Assembly: GCA_017480245.1 (NCBI GenBank)
Contig: JAFVBA010000013.1
Coordinates: forward strand, 116,744-180,743
DNA length: 64,000 nt
DNA from: Bacteroidales bacterium
Lineage (GTDB): Bacteria > Bacteroidota > Bacteroidia > Bacteroidales > P3
Direction: 5' to 3'
Positions 43,618-51,986 of the stretch are shown piece by piece. Under the pieces are notes generated by a model, which worked only from the letters and a program-made list of their open reading frames with translations, did not search any database and had not been told where the DNA came from. How positions within the stretch are numbered: the stretch's first letter is position 1; each line of letters opens with the position of its first letter. The translations under genes were made by a program, and so were the position numbers.

Positions 43618-44610
43618 TTATTTCACTTTTAGTTTTTGTCCTGCTTTAATCTTATTTCCTTTTATTCCGTTCAACTGACAAAGTTTCTTTACCGTAGTTC
43701 CGTTACGTTTTGCTATTTGAGAAAGTGTTTCTCCTTTCTTTACGGTTACCGAAGTGCTTTTTCCCGAACGTGTTGAGCGCGTCTTTGCTTTTGCAAGGCT
43801 GCGTGAAGAAGATGATTTTACGTTAGACGATTTGGAATTGTAAGTTGGTTTGAAGTCGTTGCGAGTTAGATAGAACATTTCGTTATCATCTTTCAAAGAA
43901 AAGTCAGTAAAATCTATCATGTGTTCAGGATTGATTGCCGCTCCCAAATAACGTATTTCCAAATGCAGATGCGGACCAGAACTTCTGCCCGTTGAACCTA
44001 CCAAACCTATAACTTCGCCTGCTTTTACCTTTTGATTCGGTTTTGAAGTTATCTTTGACATGTGTCCGTAGTAGGTTTCCAAACCGTTATCGTGGCGTAT
44101 AACAACTATGTTGCCGTATCCGTTGCACCATTTGGCATAACGTACCACTCCGTCAAACATTGCCTTAATAGGAGTACCCGTGCGCATTCCTATATCAGTG
44201 CCATAATGAAAACGGTTTCTTCTCGGACCGAAATGAGAGGTAACCAAACCTTCCACAGGACAAGAATAAAATTGCTTTGCTTTCTCATTAGTCAAACGCA
44301 CAGGGATTTGACCTTGCATACTTGCGTAGTCAAATTTCTTAAGATAGTGAATAATATTGTTATCAAAGGTTTCATAAACAATATCATTCTCATCCAATGC
44401 TGCATCGTCGTCATTGTCATCAAAAGCAGCAAATTCAATAAATTTTTGTCTGTATTGAGTAGTATCTTTAAAGATTCCAAGCGTATAAGATGAGCTTTCA
44501 TCTTCAACATTTGTACGGTTTTTCATCATACCGCGTTCATGTACCTGAGCAAATGCCAATGTCGGCAAAGTAATTAAAGCAATCCACAAAATCTTCTTTG
44601 TTAAAGTCAT
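43618..44610 (-). CDS. M23-family cell-wall endopeptidase with C-terminal LysM domain
   Basis: 330 residues from the ATG at 44610, chosen because a signal peptide (MTLTKKILWIALITLPTLAFAQ) starts there and an AGGAG sequence lies 8 bases upstream. The LytM/M23 zinc site is intact: FHYGTDIG (H-x-x-x-D) and HLHLE (H-x-H). A Ser/Lys/Arg-rich linker leads to a LysM domain (about 285-330, VKKGETLSQIAKRNGTTVKKL). It binds peptidoglycan through LysM and cleaves peptide cross-links in the periplasm, probably during growth or division. Confidence 0.93.
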   Translation of the reverse strand: MTLTKKILWIALITLPTLAFAQVHERGMMKNRTNVEDESSSYTLGIFKDTTQYRQKFIEFAAFDDNDDDAALDENDIVYETFDNNIIHYLKKFDYASMQGQIPVRLTNEKAKQFYSCPVEGLVTSHFGPRRNRFHYGTDIGMRTGTPIKAMFDGVVRYAKWCNGYGNIVVIRHDNGLETYYGHMSKITSKPNQKVKAGEVIGLVGSTGRSSGPHLHLEIRYLGAAINPEHMIDFTDFSLKDDNEMFYLTRNDFKPTYNSKSSNVKSSSSRSLAKAKTRSTRSGKSTSVTVKKGETLSQIAKRNGTTVKKLCQLNGIKGNKIKAGQKLKVK

Positions 44611-44756
44611 AATATAATCTCCTATAAATTTAGTTAAACCAAAAAGCAATACACTAAGCACCACTTCCAAAATTTGAAGTTTCAAAATTACTACATTTTT
44701 TTCAGATGACCAAATATTTTCTCCCTTTTCTGCCAAATTTCTTTTTCATAATTCAA

Positions 44757-44843
44757 AAATAAAGTGCCACTTCAGTAAATTATTTTCAAAAAACATTTTA
44801 TTCTTTTCTGAAAATAATTTCGTGATTCGGCACTTTATTTTCA
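44757..44843. repeat. Mirror-symmetric intergenic element 6 (relative of element 3)
   Basis: AATAAAGTGCC on the left mirrors GGCACTTTATT on the right, with TTTTCAAAAAA and TTTTCTGAAAA units between. Equivalent bases fall at 44768, 44789, 44810 and 44831, 21 bp apart, around 44799.5. The right half, reverse complemented, is nearly identical over 35 bases to the start of 23472-23552. It lies between divergent genes (44610 minus, 44932 plus), so it is unlikely to be a terminator here. Confidence 0.75.
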
Positions 44844-44931
44844 TACTGTTAAACAGACTGTTAGAAATTTTACATTTCAGTAAATAAATATCTCGGGAAA
44901 TTAATCTACATTTGCAAAAAATTTATTGGAT

Positions 44932-46023
44932 ATGAAGAAAAAATCCTTTTTAATCGGATTGTGTGCATTTATCATAGTGCCTTTATGTTTGGTTTCGTGC
45001 AGAAAATTTGACGAGAACAAGTTTTTTGAAGATGCGAAGAAGTATTATCTTAACAGTTTCAAAGGATTTCCGACTGATACAATTACAAACTATGACGGAA
45101 CGATTGATACCGTTTATATAACCACAAATATTGATTCGTTTATGCAAAATAATTGCAATTTTTTGATAGCAGAAAACGATGTAAAGTCTTATGCAAAAAA
45201 TATGGAATACAATATTCACAGTAAAATCAAATCATGGAAAATTGATTACTATACCAAAGGCAAAGAGACTACGGATACTAACGAGTTATGGCAGACGTAC
45301 TATTATCTCTTTGATAATAATCAACATTGTTACTACGATTATCATTATATAAATACTAAGGAAGTCAAAGGAAAATGGCATACTTTCAGAAGATATAATA
45401 TTTGCGGCAAAAGAACGAAAGAACAATATAGTTTTTTTGAAGAAGACGGAAAGTATTACGCATCCAACGGAACAAAGATAATACAATATGACAAGCAAGG
45501 GCGGAGAATGGCAGATATTTTATTAAAGGAAAATGATACCTTAATATATTATGGCAATATTTATCAATATCCTGATAAAAATACCGTATATAAAATTGAA
45601 TATAACAAATTGTACGGATATAAATCGGGAGAATTGGGATACATTTATTTAAAAAGATATGACAACAAAGGAAATATTATAAGAGATTCGTCCGATTTTT
45701 ACGATGCAACATTTACTTACGATTCGCAAAACAGAATTACTCAAGATAAAAGGAAACACGACAGTTATATTTTCATAACGGAATATACGTATAAAGGAGA
45801 TAAATTAATCTCAAAGAAATCTTATGATAACGGTAAATTGATTAGAAGCAATGACATTACATATAAAGACGGTAAATCAATAACAAATGGTTACGATGAA
45901 GCTTCAGGCAAATGTACAATAACACAAGAGTATGACAAGCACGGCAATTGCATCCGCAAAACGAAAACATATCCCAATGGGTACATATGTACAGAAAACC
46001 ATACGATAGAATATTACGACTGA
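44932..46023 (+). CDS. Lipoprotein of unknown function with YD/RHS-like repeats
   Basis: 363 residues from the ATG at 44932; a TTG six bases earlier is unlikely. A lipoprotein signal ends at the Cys in CLVSCRKF (about residue 24). The C-terminal half has degenerate tyrosine-rich strands (YDNKGNIIRDS, YDSQNRITQDK, YDEASGKCTITQ, YDKHGNCIRKT), each unit resembling the YD repeats of RHS proteins or MORN-like antitoxin repeats. No catalytic residues are evident. TACATTTG at 44907-44914 is a likely -7 element. Function unknown. Confidence 0.75.
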   Translation: MKKKSFLIGLCAFIIVPLCLVSCRKFDENKFFEDAKKYYLNSFKGFPTDTITNYDGTIDTVYITTNIDSFMQNNCNFLIAENDVKSYAKNMEYNIHSKIKSWKIDYYTKGKETTDTNELWQTYYYLFDNNQHCYYDYHYINTKEVKGKWHTFRRYNICGKRTKEQYSFFEEDGKYYASNGTKIIQYDKQGRRMADILLKENDTLIYYGNIYQYPDKNTVYKIEYNKLYGYKSGELGYIYLKRYDNKGNIIRDSSDFYDATFTYDSQNRITQDKRKHDSYIFITEYTYKGDKLISKKSYDNGKLIRSNDITYKDGKSITNGYDEASGKCTITQEYDKHGNCIRKTKTYPNGYICTENHTIEYYD

Positions 46024-46041
46024 TAGATAATTAAAAAAGAA

Positions 46042-46070
46042 AAGATGCAGTAAGGATTTTACTGCATCTT
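46042..46070. terminator. Bidirectional terminator between the YD-repeat gene and the decarboxylase operon
   Basis: AAGATGCAGTAA (46042-46053) pairs perfectly with TTACTGCATCTT (46059-46070). It lies between convergent genes. Confidence 0.75.
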
Positions 46071-46144
46071 AATTTGTTATTGTAATATCTTATATCTTTG
46101 TCTGCTTATAAGATTTTTATGCTTTAAATTCTCCGTACTGTATT

Positions 46145-47317
46145 CTATTTCAAGAATGCAAGTAAGATACCTGCAGCAACTGCCGAACCGATTACACCCG
46201 AAACATTCGGACCCATCGCATGCATCAATAGGTAATTGGTCTTGTCGTATTCCATTCCCACACTGTTGGAAACACGTGCAGAGTCAGGAACGGCACTTAC
46301 GCCTGAATTACCGATAAGTGGGTTAATCTTGTTGCCTTCTTTCAAGAATAAGTTCATAAACTTAACAAACAACACACCCATTGTTGTTGCTATGATGAAA
46401 GAAAATGCTCCCAAGAAGAATATTCCGATACTCTTTGCCGTCAAGAATGTAGTTGCCTGAGTGGAACAACCAACCGTCAAACCGATTAATATAGTTGCTA
46501 TATTGATTATTGAGTTTGATGCCTCAGTTGCCAATCTCTTCGTTACGCCTGACTCTTTTAAAAGATTACCGAAGAATAACATTCCAAGCAAAGGAATACC
46601 CGAAGGAACAATCATACAAGTCAAAAGCAAACCGATTATAGGGAATATAATCTTTTCTGTTTTTGATACCTGACGGGGAGGTTTCATTCTTATGACTCTT
46701 TCTTTCTTTGTTGTCAATAGTCTCATTATCGGCGGTTGAATAACAGGTACGAGCGCCATGTAAGAATATGCCGACACGGCTATTGCCCCCATTAGTTCGG
46801 GAGCCAACTGTGAGGAAATGAATATAGCGGTAGGACCGTCAGCACCGCCGATGATACCGATTGCTCCTGCTTCATTAGGTGCAAATCCCAATGCCAAAGC
46901 AGCGGTATAAGCACCGAATATTCCGAATTGGGCAGCCGCACCTATCCACATCAGTTTAGGGTTTGACAAAAGGGCTGAAAAGTCTGTCATTGCGCCTATT
47001 CCCAAGAATATCAACGGAGGATACCAACCGTTCTGCACACCGTGGTATAAGTAATGCAGTACTGAACCGTCTTCGTAGATACCTATTTTCAGTCCAGGGA
47101 AGAAAGGAATATTTCCTATCAACATTCCGAATCCTATCGGCACCAACAACAAGGGTTCATACTCCTTTTTAATACCGAGAAATATGAATATACATCCGAT
47201 AAGTATCATCACAATATGACCTATAGTGAAATTGGCAAAGGATGTATAGTTAATAAATTGTACGAACTGGCTTTGGACAAAATCCAAGAAGCTCATCTGT
47301 GCATCAAGTAACATCAT
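46145..47317 (-). CDS. mmdB: Na+-translocating methylmalonyl-CoA decarboxylase, beta (membrane) subunit
   Basis: 390 residues with about nine to eleven hydrophobic segments. The OadB/MmdB/GcdB family is clear from IGFGMLIGNIPFFPGLKIG, the GIIGGADGPTAIFISSQLAP stretch that carries the Na+-site Asp, and GNSGVSAVPDSARVSNSVG. It decarboxylates carboxybiotin and pumps Na+ outward. ATGATG at the start follows an AGGAGG Shine-Dalgarno sequence. It is the last gene of the operon. The exact acid (methylmalonyl-CoA rather than oxaloacetate) is assigned from the neighbouring epimerase and carboxyltransferase genes. Confidence 0.92.
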   Translation of the reverse strand: MMLLDAQMSFLDFVQSQFVQFINYTSFANFTIGHIVMILIGCIFIFLGIKKEYEPLLLVPIGFGMLIGNIPFFPGLKIGIYEDGSVLHYLYHGVQNGWYPPLIFLGIGAMTDFSALLSNPKLMWIGAAAQFGIFGAYTAALALGFAPNEAGAIGIIGGADGPTAIFISSQLAPELMGAIAVSAYSYMALVPVIQPPIMRLLTTKKERVIRMKPPRQVSKTEKIIFPIIGLLLTCMIVPSGIPLLGMLFFGNLLKESGVTKRLATEASNSIINIATILIGLTVGCSTQATTFLTAKSIGIFFLGAFSFIIATTMGVLFVKFMNLFLKEGNKINPLIGNSGVSAVPDSARVSNSVGMEYDKTNYLLMHAMGPNVSGVIGSAVAAGILLAFLK

Positions 47318-47320
47318 GGC

Positions 47321-47755
47321 TTAACCTCCTATCGTTACAAGGACGTCAGCTTCCATAATAACGTCTCCTTTTCTGACTTTGACTTCCTTAACTACACCGT
47401 CGCATTCGGCATTTATCTCATTTTCCATCTTCATTGCCTCCAAAAGAACAAGTTTCTGTCCTTCCTTAACCGTATCTCCTACATTGACGAAAACATCCAA
47501 GATAGTACCAGGCAAAGGAGACTTAACAGGAGTAACGCCTGCAGAAGAAGATTGACTTACCGTTACTTTCGGTGCATTGGCAACAGGTTTTGAAGCATTG
47601 ATTACAGGTCTTGCTTTAGGAGTTTGTTTAACCTCTCTATCAACTTCCACTTTGTACGGAGTGCCGTTAAGTTCCAATTCTATAACCTGTCCTTCTACAT
47701 TATTAATATCAACAGAATATGTACTGCCGTTTATTTTAAATTTGTAATTTTTCAT
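47321..47755 (-). CDS. mmdC: Biotin carboxyl-carrier subunit of the decarboxylase
   Basis: 144 residues. A small N-terminal domain (MKNYKFKINGSTYSVDINN) and an Ala/Pro/Lys-rich linker (about 45-75) precede a biotinyl domain with the canonical EAMKMENEI, whose central Lys (about residue 110) is biotinylated. It shuttles carboxybiotin between the carboxyltransferase and the membrane subunit. BirA for its modification is encoded at 19476-20213. It is 3 bases from the mmdB start. Confidence 0.94.
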   Translation of the reverse strand: MKNYKFKINGSTYSVDINNVEGQVIELELNGTPYKVEVDREVKQTPKARPVINASKPVANAPKVTVSQSSSAGVTPVKSPLPGTILDVFVNVGDTVKEGQKLVLLEAMKMENEINAECDGVVKEVKVRKGDVIMEADVLVTIGG

Positions 47756-47811
47756 TTTCTGATAAATCTTTTAACAATTAGTGATTTTCAATTGTTGATT
47801 AATAACCGTAT

Positions 47812-48729
47812 TTAGCGTCTATAAACATTCATATTGTGAATTTTACTGCTCCAAGGCGAATAACGTTTTTCTACCTTTACGATTGTAAGAATTGTATTCT
47901 CTTCATCGTGCAGTTCTTCGTTATATAAATGTATTGCAGCCGATATTGCAGCCAACGCTTCGCCCGAAAGATTTCCTCCCGCCTTAAATTCCTGTACTGC
48001 TTCTTTACGTTCTTGTTTGTTTGGGATAGTTTCTTTTGCCTTTTTCTTTTGTGCAGAATGCAATGCGCGGGCAAATCCCATCAAAACAATTGATATAATC
48101 ACTAAAGCAAAGAATACGGTACTCATTGCGATAACTGTCAATCCCAATCCGGTAGGGTCGTGTTTTGCAATCTCCTCTGATTTCTTCGGAATCTTATAAT
48201 TCATATATGCGGCGTGAGAAGAAGACACGCTGTCTATACGTATGTTTGCAAAACCGTCAGTACAATCTATGTCAAACACATTATATCCCGTGTTGTTCAA
48301 ACCTGCGATATACAAATGGCGAGTTTGTTTGTCGTAAGAGAATGTTGATGCCGAACCGGTGAATTTCGGAGAAGAATAAACGTCATTTCCTTCCAAATCA
48401 ACTATACGTATGTAGCACGAATCACGGTTTGAGGCAAGGAATACTATATTCTGCTCATAGATCGCAACACTCATCGGACGATAAATAAACTGCACGTCAT
48501 GACGGCCTTTAGTCAAATCAACTAATATTGATTTTGTTATCTTAAATCCGTCATTAGTTCTCTTGAGTATGGCAATCGTATTCTCGGGTTCGTCCAAGAC
48601 TGCCATAGTTTGCGATTTCGTATCCACTGCAAATGATTGCGGAATAAGCGGGTCATCTTGCGCAAAGACATTTCCGCTTATAAACACAAAACACAGTGCA
48701 ATGAATATTCTCTTTATATACTTACTCAT
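47812..48729 (-). CDS. mmdD: OadG-family gamma/delta subunit with N-terminal exported domain
   Basis: 305 residues. A signal peptide (about 1-23) and a beta-rich domain (about 25-175, DTKSQTMAVLDEPENTIAILKR) resembling blades of a propeller are followed by an OadG-like single helix (GLGLTVIAMSTVFFALVIISIVLMG, about 195-220) and a Lys-rich cytoplasmic tail containing EALAAISAAIHLY. Classical OadG is only about 85 residues; this long form occurs in Bacteroidales. It is expected to hold the decarboxylase complex together at the membrane. The role of the periplasmic domain is unknown. Confidence 0.85.
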   Translation of the reverse strand: MSKYIKRIFIALCFVFISGNVFAQDDPLIPQSFAVDTKSQTMAVLDEPENTIAILKRTNDGFKITKSILVDLTKGRHDVQFIYRPMSVAIYEQNIVFLASNRDSCYIRIVDLEGNDVYSSPKFTGSASTFSYDKQTRHLYIAGLNNTGYNVFDIDCTDGFANIRIDSVSSSHAAYMNYKIPKKSEEIAKHDPTGLGLTVIAMSTVFFALVIISIVLMGFARALHSAQKKKAKETIPNKQERKEAVQEFKAGGNLSGEALAAISAAIHLYNEELHDEENTILTIVKVEKRYSPWSSKIHNMNVYRR

Positions 48730-48751
48730 TATTATTTATGTTTTTGTTGGT

Positions 48752-50311
48752 TTAAAGAGGAATATTGTCATGCTTTTTCATAGGATTGCTGTCCTTTTTG
48801 GTCGCCAAAGCCTGCAAAGCTCTGATAACACGGAAACGAGTATTGCGCGGTTCAATCACATCGTCGATATAACCGTACTTAGCTGCGTTGTAAGGATTAG
48901 CAAATTTATCATTATATTCCTGTTCTTTCTCTGCAATAAATTTAATCTTCTCCTCCTCGCTCTCAATTGCCTTTAACTCGCTGCCGTAAAGGATAGCAGT
49001 AGCACCACTTGCCCCCATAACTGCAATTTGTGCAGTAGGCCAAGCATAATTTATGTCTCCGCGCAATTGTTTGCAAGACATAACATCGTGAGCTCCGCCG
49101 TAAGATTTTCTAAGTGTTACCGTAACCTTAGGAACCGTGGCCTCACCGTAAGCAAATAAAAATTTAGCTCCGTGAAGAATGATTCCGCCGTACTCTTGTC
49201 CCGTTCCGGGTAAGAAACCAGGCACATCAACCAAAGTAATCAAAGGAATATTGAACGCATCGCAGAAACGAACAAATCTTGCTCCCTTTCTTGAAGCGTT
49301 AATATCCAATACACCTGCCATACAATTAGGTTGGTTTGCAACTACTCCTACACTCATTCCGTTCATGTGCGCAAATCCTACTACCAAATTAGGAGCGAAT
49401 TTCTCATGAACCTCAAAGAATTCTCCGTTATCAACAATTGCTGCAACAACATCCTTAACATTGTAAGGTTGATTAGGATTCTCCGGTATAATACTATTTA
49501 AGGTATCTTCCAATCTGTCAATTGGGTCTTCGCAATCAATAACCGGTGCTTCTTCAAGGTTGTTTGACGGAAGGAATGAGATTAATTTTCTTATCTTTTG
49601 CAATCCCTCTTGTTCGTTTTCAACAACAAAATGAGCAACACCGCTCTTTGTCGCATGGACATTAGCACCGCCTAATTTAGCATCGGTAACGTCTTCTCCG
49701 GTTACTGTCTTTACTACCTTAGGTCCCGTAACGAACATATAGGAGTTCTCTTTACTCATCATAATGAAGTCAGTCAGTGCAGGGGAATAAACAGCGCCGC
49801 CCGCACAAGGACCGAAGATTGCACTGATTTGAGGAATAACTCCACTGGCTAATATATTTCTTTCGAATATTTCGGCATAACCTGCCAACGAATTAACTCC
49901 TTCTTGAATACGGGCGCCGCCTGAGTCATTCAAACCTATAACAGGAGCGCCTACTTTCATTGCTTGGTCCATTACCTTGCAAATTTTCTTTGCAAAACTC
50001 TCACTTAAAGAACCTCCGAAGATAGTAAAATCCTGTGAAAATACATAAACCAATCTCCCGTCAATAGTTCCGTAACCTGTTACCACACCGTCGGAAAGAA
50101 ACTCTTTCTTTTCCATTCCGAAGTTGGTACAACGGTGGGTTACGAACATATCAAATTCTTCAAAACTACCTTCATCCAAAAGTAACTCTATTCTTTCTCT
50201 TGCCGTTAATTTACCTTTTGAATGCTGAGACTCTATTCGCTTTTCACCTCCGCCCAATTTGGCTTTTACTCTGAGGTCAAGCAATTGTTTTATCTTTTCT
50301 TCAAATGCCAT
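48752..50311 (-). CDS. mmdA: Methylmalonyl-CoA decarboxylase/acyl-CoA carboxyltransferase alpha subunit
   Basis: 519 residues of the carboxyltransferase (PCCB/MmdA) family. Key segments are [83 protein letters not shown] and [15 protein letters not shown], with a [10 protein letters not shown] loop near the C-terminus. It transfers the carboxyl group of methylmalonyl-CoA to biotin, giving propionyl-CoA. The neighbouring epimerase and Na+-pump subunits argue for the decarboxylase rather than a biosynthetic carboxylase. Confidence 0.93.
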   Translation of the reverse strand: MAFEEKIKQLLDLRVKAKLGGGEKRIESQHSKGKLTARERIELLLDEGSFEEFDMFVTHRCTNFGMEKKEFLSDGVVTGYGTIDGRLVYVFSQDFTIFGGSLSESFAKKICKVMDQAMKVGAPVIGLNDSGGARIQEGVNSLAGYAEIFERNILASGVIPQISAIFGPCAGGAVYSPALTDFIMMSKENSYMFVTGPKVVKTVTGEDVTDAKLGGANVHATKSGVAHFVVENEQEGLQKIRKLISFLPSNNLEEAPVIDCEDPIDRLEDTLNSIIPENPNQPYNVKDVVAAIVDNGEFFEVHEKFAPNLVVGFAHMNGMSVGVVANQPNCMAGVLDINASRKGARFVRFCDAFNIPLITLVDVPGFLPGTGQEYGGIILHGAKFLFAYGEATVPKVTVTLRKSYGGAHDVMSCKQLRGDINYAWPTAQIAVMGASGATAILYGSELKAIESEEEKIKFIAEKEQEYNDKFANPYNAAKYGYIDDVIEPRNTRFRVIRALQALATKKDSNPMKKHDNIPL

Positions 50312-50326
50312 AATAATAAAGTGTTT

Positions 50327-50731
50327 TTATTTCTTGCAACAAAATTCAGTTAATACTCCGAATGTTGATTTAGGATGCAAAAATCCTATCATCAACTCCT
50401 CTGCTCCTTTTCTTGAATGCTCGTCTATCAAACGCACACCCTTATCTTTGGCATCCTCAAGAGCCCTGTCAGTATCTTCAACTGCGAAAGCAATATGATG
50501 AACACCTGCACCTTTTTTCTCAATGAACTTCGCGATAGGACTGTCTTCGCTGGTTGCCTCCAACAACTCAATTTTTACTTCCCCGATTTTCAGAAAAGCC
50601 GTTTTAACTTTTTGGTCTGCTACTTCTTCAATGTTGTAACATTTCAACCCAATTACTTCTTCCCAATACTTAATAGCCTCTTGCAAATTTTCAACGGCTA
50701 TTCCGATGTGTTCAATGTGTGTAGGTTTCAT
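50327..50731 (-). CDS. mce: Methylmalonyl-CoA epimerase
   Basis: 134 residues, typical length. A VOC/glyoxalase-fold protein: [23 protein letters not shown] at the start, an [20 protein letters not shown] middle, and [14 protein letters not shown], with metal ligands in [13 protein letters not shown] and the Glu in VLTEF. It interconverts (S)- and (R)-methylmalonyl-CoA, linking methylmalonyl-CoA mutase (not in the window) to the decarboxylase. It is the first gene of the operon, 15 bases before mmdA. Confidence 0.95.
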   Translation of the reverse strand: MKPTHIEHIGIAVENLQEAIKYWEEVIGLKCYNIEEVADQKVKTAFLKIGEVKIELLEATSEDSPIAKFIEKKGAGVHHIAFAVEDTDRALEDAKDKGVRLIDEHSRKGAEELMIGFLHPKSTFGVLTEFCCKK

Positions 50732-50766
50732 TTCTTTAAAGATTTAAATTATTTATACTACAAATG

Positions 50767-51783
50767 TTATTTTATTTCCTTGTTTATACCATAGACAATT
50801 GACTCCATTTGCATCAACAAATCCCTTTTGGATTTTTTAGGTGAATACAAAAAACAATCAATCATAACATAATCCTTTGTAGATGGATTTTGGAAAACAT
50901 AATTTACGAAAGGACCGCCCATAAAGTCCTCGAACAAACGCCAAAGACCCCTTGTTTCAATCATAATTATGTTATTAATCTTTACAGTGTCCAAGTAAAT
51001 CTCAAATCTTTCCTCCGTACCCATATAAGAATCCTTTGCAGGACCGGGGATATTCTCTTTGGCAATTTTATTTCTTATGTCAATGATTTTACTCTTCGCC
51101 AACAAATCATTACTTGTGAAAGGCATCTTGTAAATCATAATATCATAACTTTCATTCTTCGTTTCCTTTCTTATCCAAAAGAAATCTTTTTTTTGTTTTG
51201 CCAAATAAAATTCGGAAGATATTACAAGGTTAATGTCAAATGTCTTTTTGATTTGCTCCGTCAGTTTAATATTTTCGTCTCTTTTGAAAGCATTGAAAAT
51301 TCTGTCGTGTTCATTCTTGTAAAACTGTTTTTTGATGGTCGGATAAAACCTTGTAAGAATTGCAAACATGGAATCCCTGTTATCAATCATCAATTTATAA
51401 ACAGCTTGAGGGAAAACACGTTGATTAATCTCCTGATAGATTTTATTAGGATTGCCCGCCTTGTAATCAATTATCAAAATATTGCGGTGCTTTTGCAACA
51501 TTTCGGAATGAATATAGCCTTCGGGTTGCAAATGTACCACATCAAACAAAGGTTCATCCTGATTAAGCCCCTTTTGTACGGATTCAAAATTTTTACCTAT
51601 TGAATCTCTCAATTCTCCTTTATAAATTTCATCGGGGACAACAACTAACATTTCCAAAGTTTTCCCTGCCGAAGAAGGCAATCCGTTTGTTAGTTTATCT
51701 TTTGTAGTAGGCTCACTCTTACATGAAGCAAACAATATAACAATTATACTAATTACAAAAGTGTTTATTAAATTTACTCTCAT
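50767..51783 (-). CDS. DUF4837 lipoprotein
   Basis: 338 residues from the ATG at 51783, chosen because it gives a clean lipoprotein signal with Cys in ILFASCKSE (about residue 22) and lies 25 bases from a TATCTTTG -7 element (51815-51808). An ATG 12 bases upstream is also possible. The DUF4837 features KTLEMLVVVPDEIYKG, EPLFDVVHLQPEGY and HRNILIIDYK are present. The family is widespread in Bacteroidota envelopes with unknown function. Its stop lies 35 bases before the mce start, but it has its own promoter. Confidence 0.85.
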   Translation of the reverse strand: MRVNLINTFVISIIVILFASCKSEPTTKDKLTNGLPSSAGKTLEMLVVVPDEIYKGELRDSIGKNFESVQKGLNQDEPLFDVVHLQPEGYIHSEMLQKHRNILIIDYKAGNPNKIYQEINQRVFPQAVYKLMIDNRDSMFAILTRFYPTIKKQFYKNEHDRIFNAFKRDENIKLTEQIKKTFDINLVISSEFYLAKQKKDFFWIRKETKNESYDIMIYKMPFTSNDLLAKSKIIDIRNKIAKENIPGPAKDSYMGTEERFEIYLDTVKINNIIMIETRGLWRLFEDFMGGPFVNYVFQNPSTKDYVMIDCFLYSPKKSKRDLLMQMESIVYGINKEIK

Positions 51784-51897
51784 AACAATTCCCATTTTAA
51801 GACTGCGCAAAGATACAAATATTTTTTTTATTAATAGAATTTTAACCAATATATTTTTCAAAAAACTGCATTCCCATTTCGTAACTTCCAATAAGTA

Positions 51898-51936
51898 AAA
51901 CAGGTTAGAGAGTTATACAAACAATCCAACCTGTTT
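51898..51936 (-). terminator. Terminator of the sulP gene
   Basis: AAACAGGTT (51898-51906) pairs with AACCTGTTT (51928-51936). On the minus strand it is followed by TTTTACTT. Confidence 0.5.
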
Positions 51937-51986
51937 AGAATACAGTTTAGTACTATATACATTAATTTATGTATGGTGTCTGTATG

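Noticed and set aside
50890-51603. Plus-strand reading frame of 237 codons
   Set aside because: Antisense to the DUF4837 gene. No domain, promoter or ribosome-binding site supports it.
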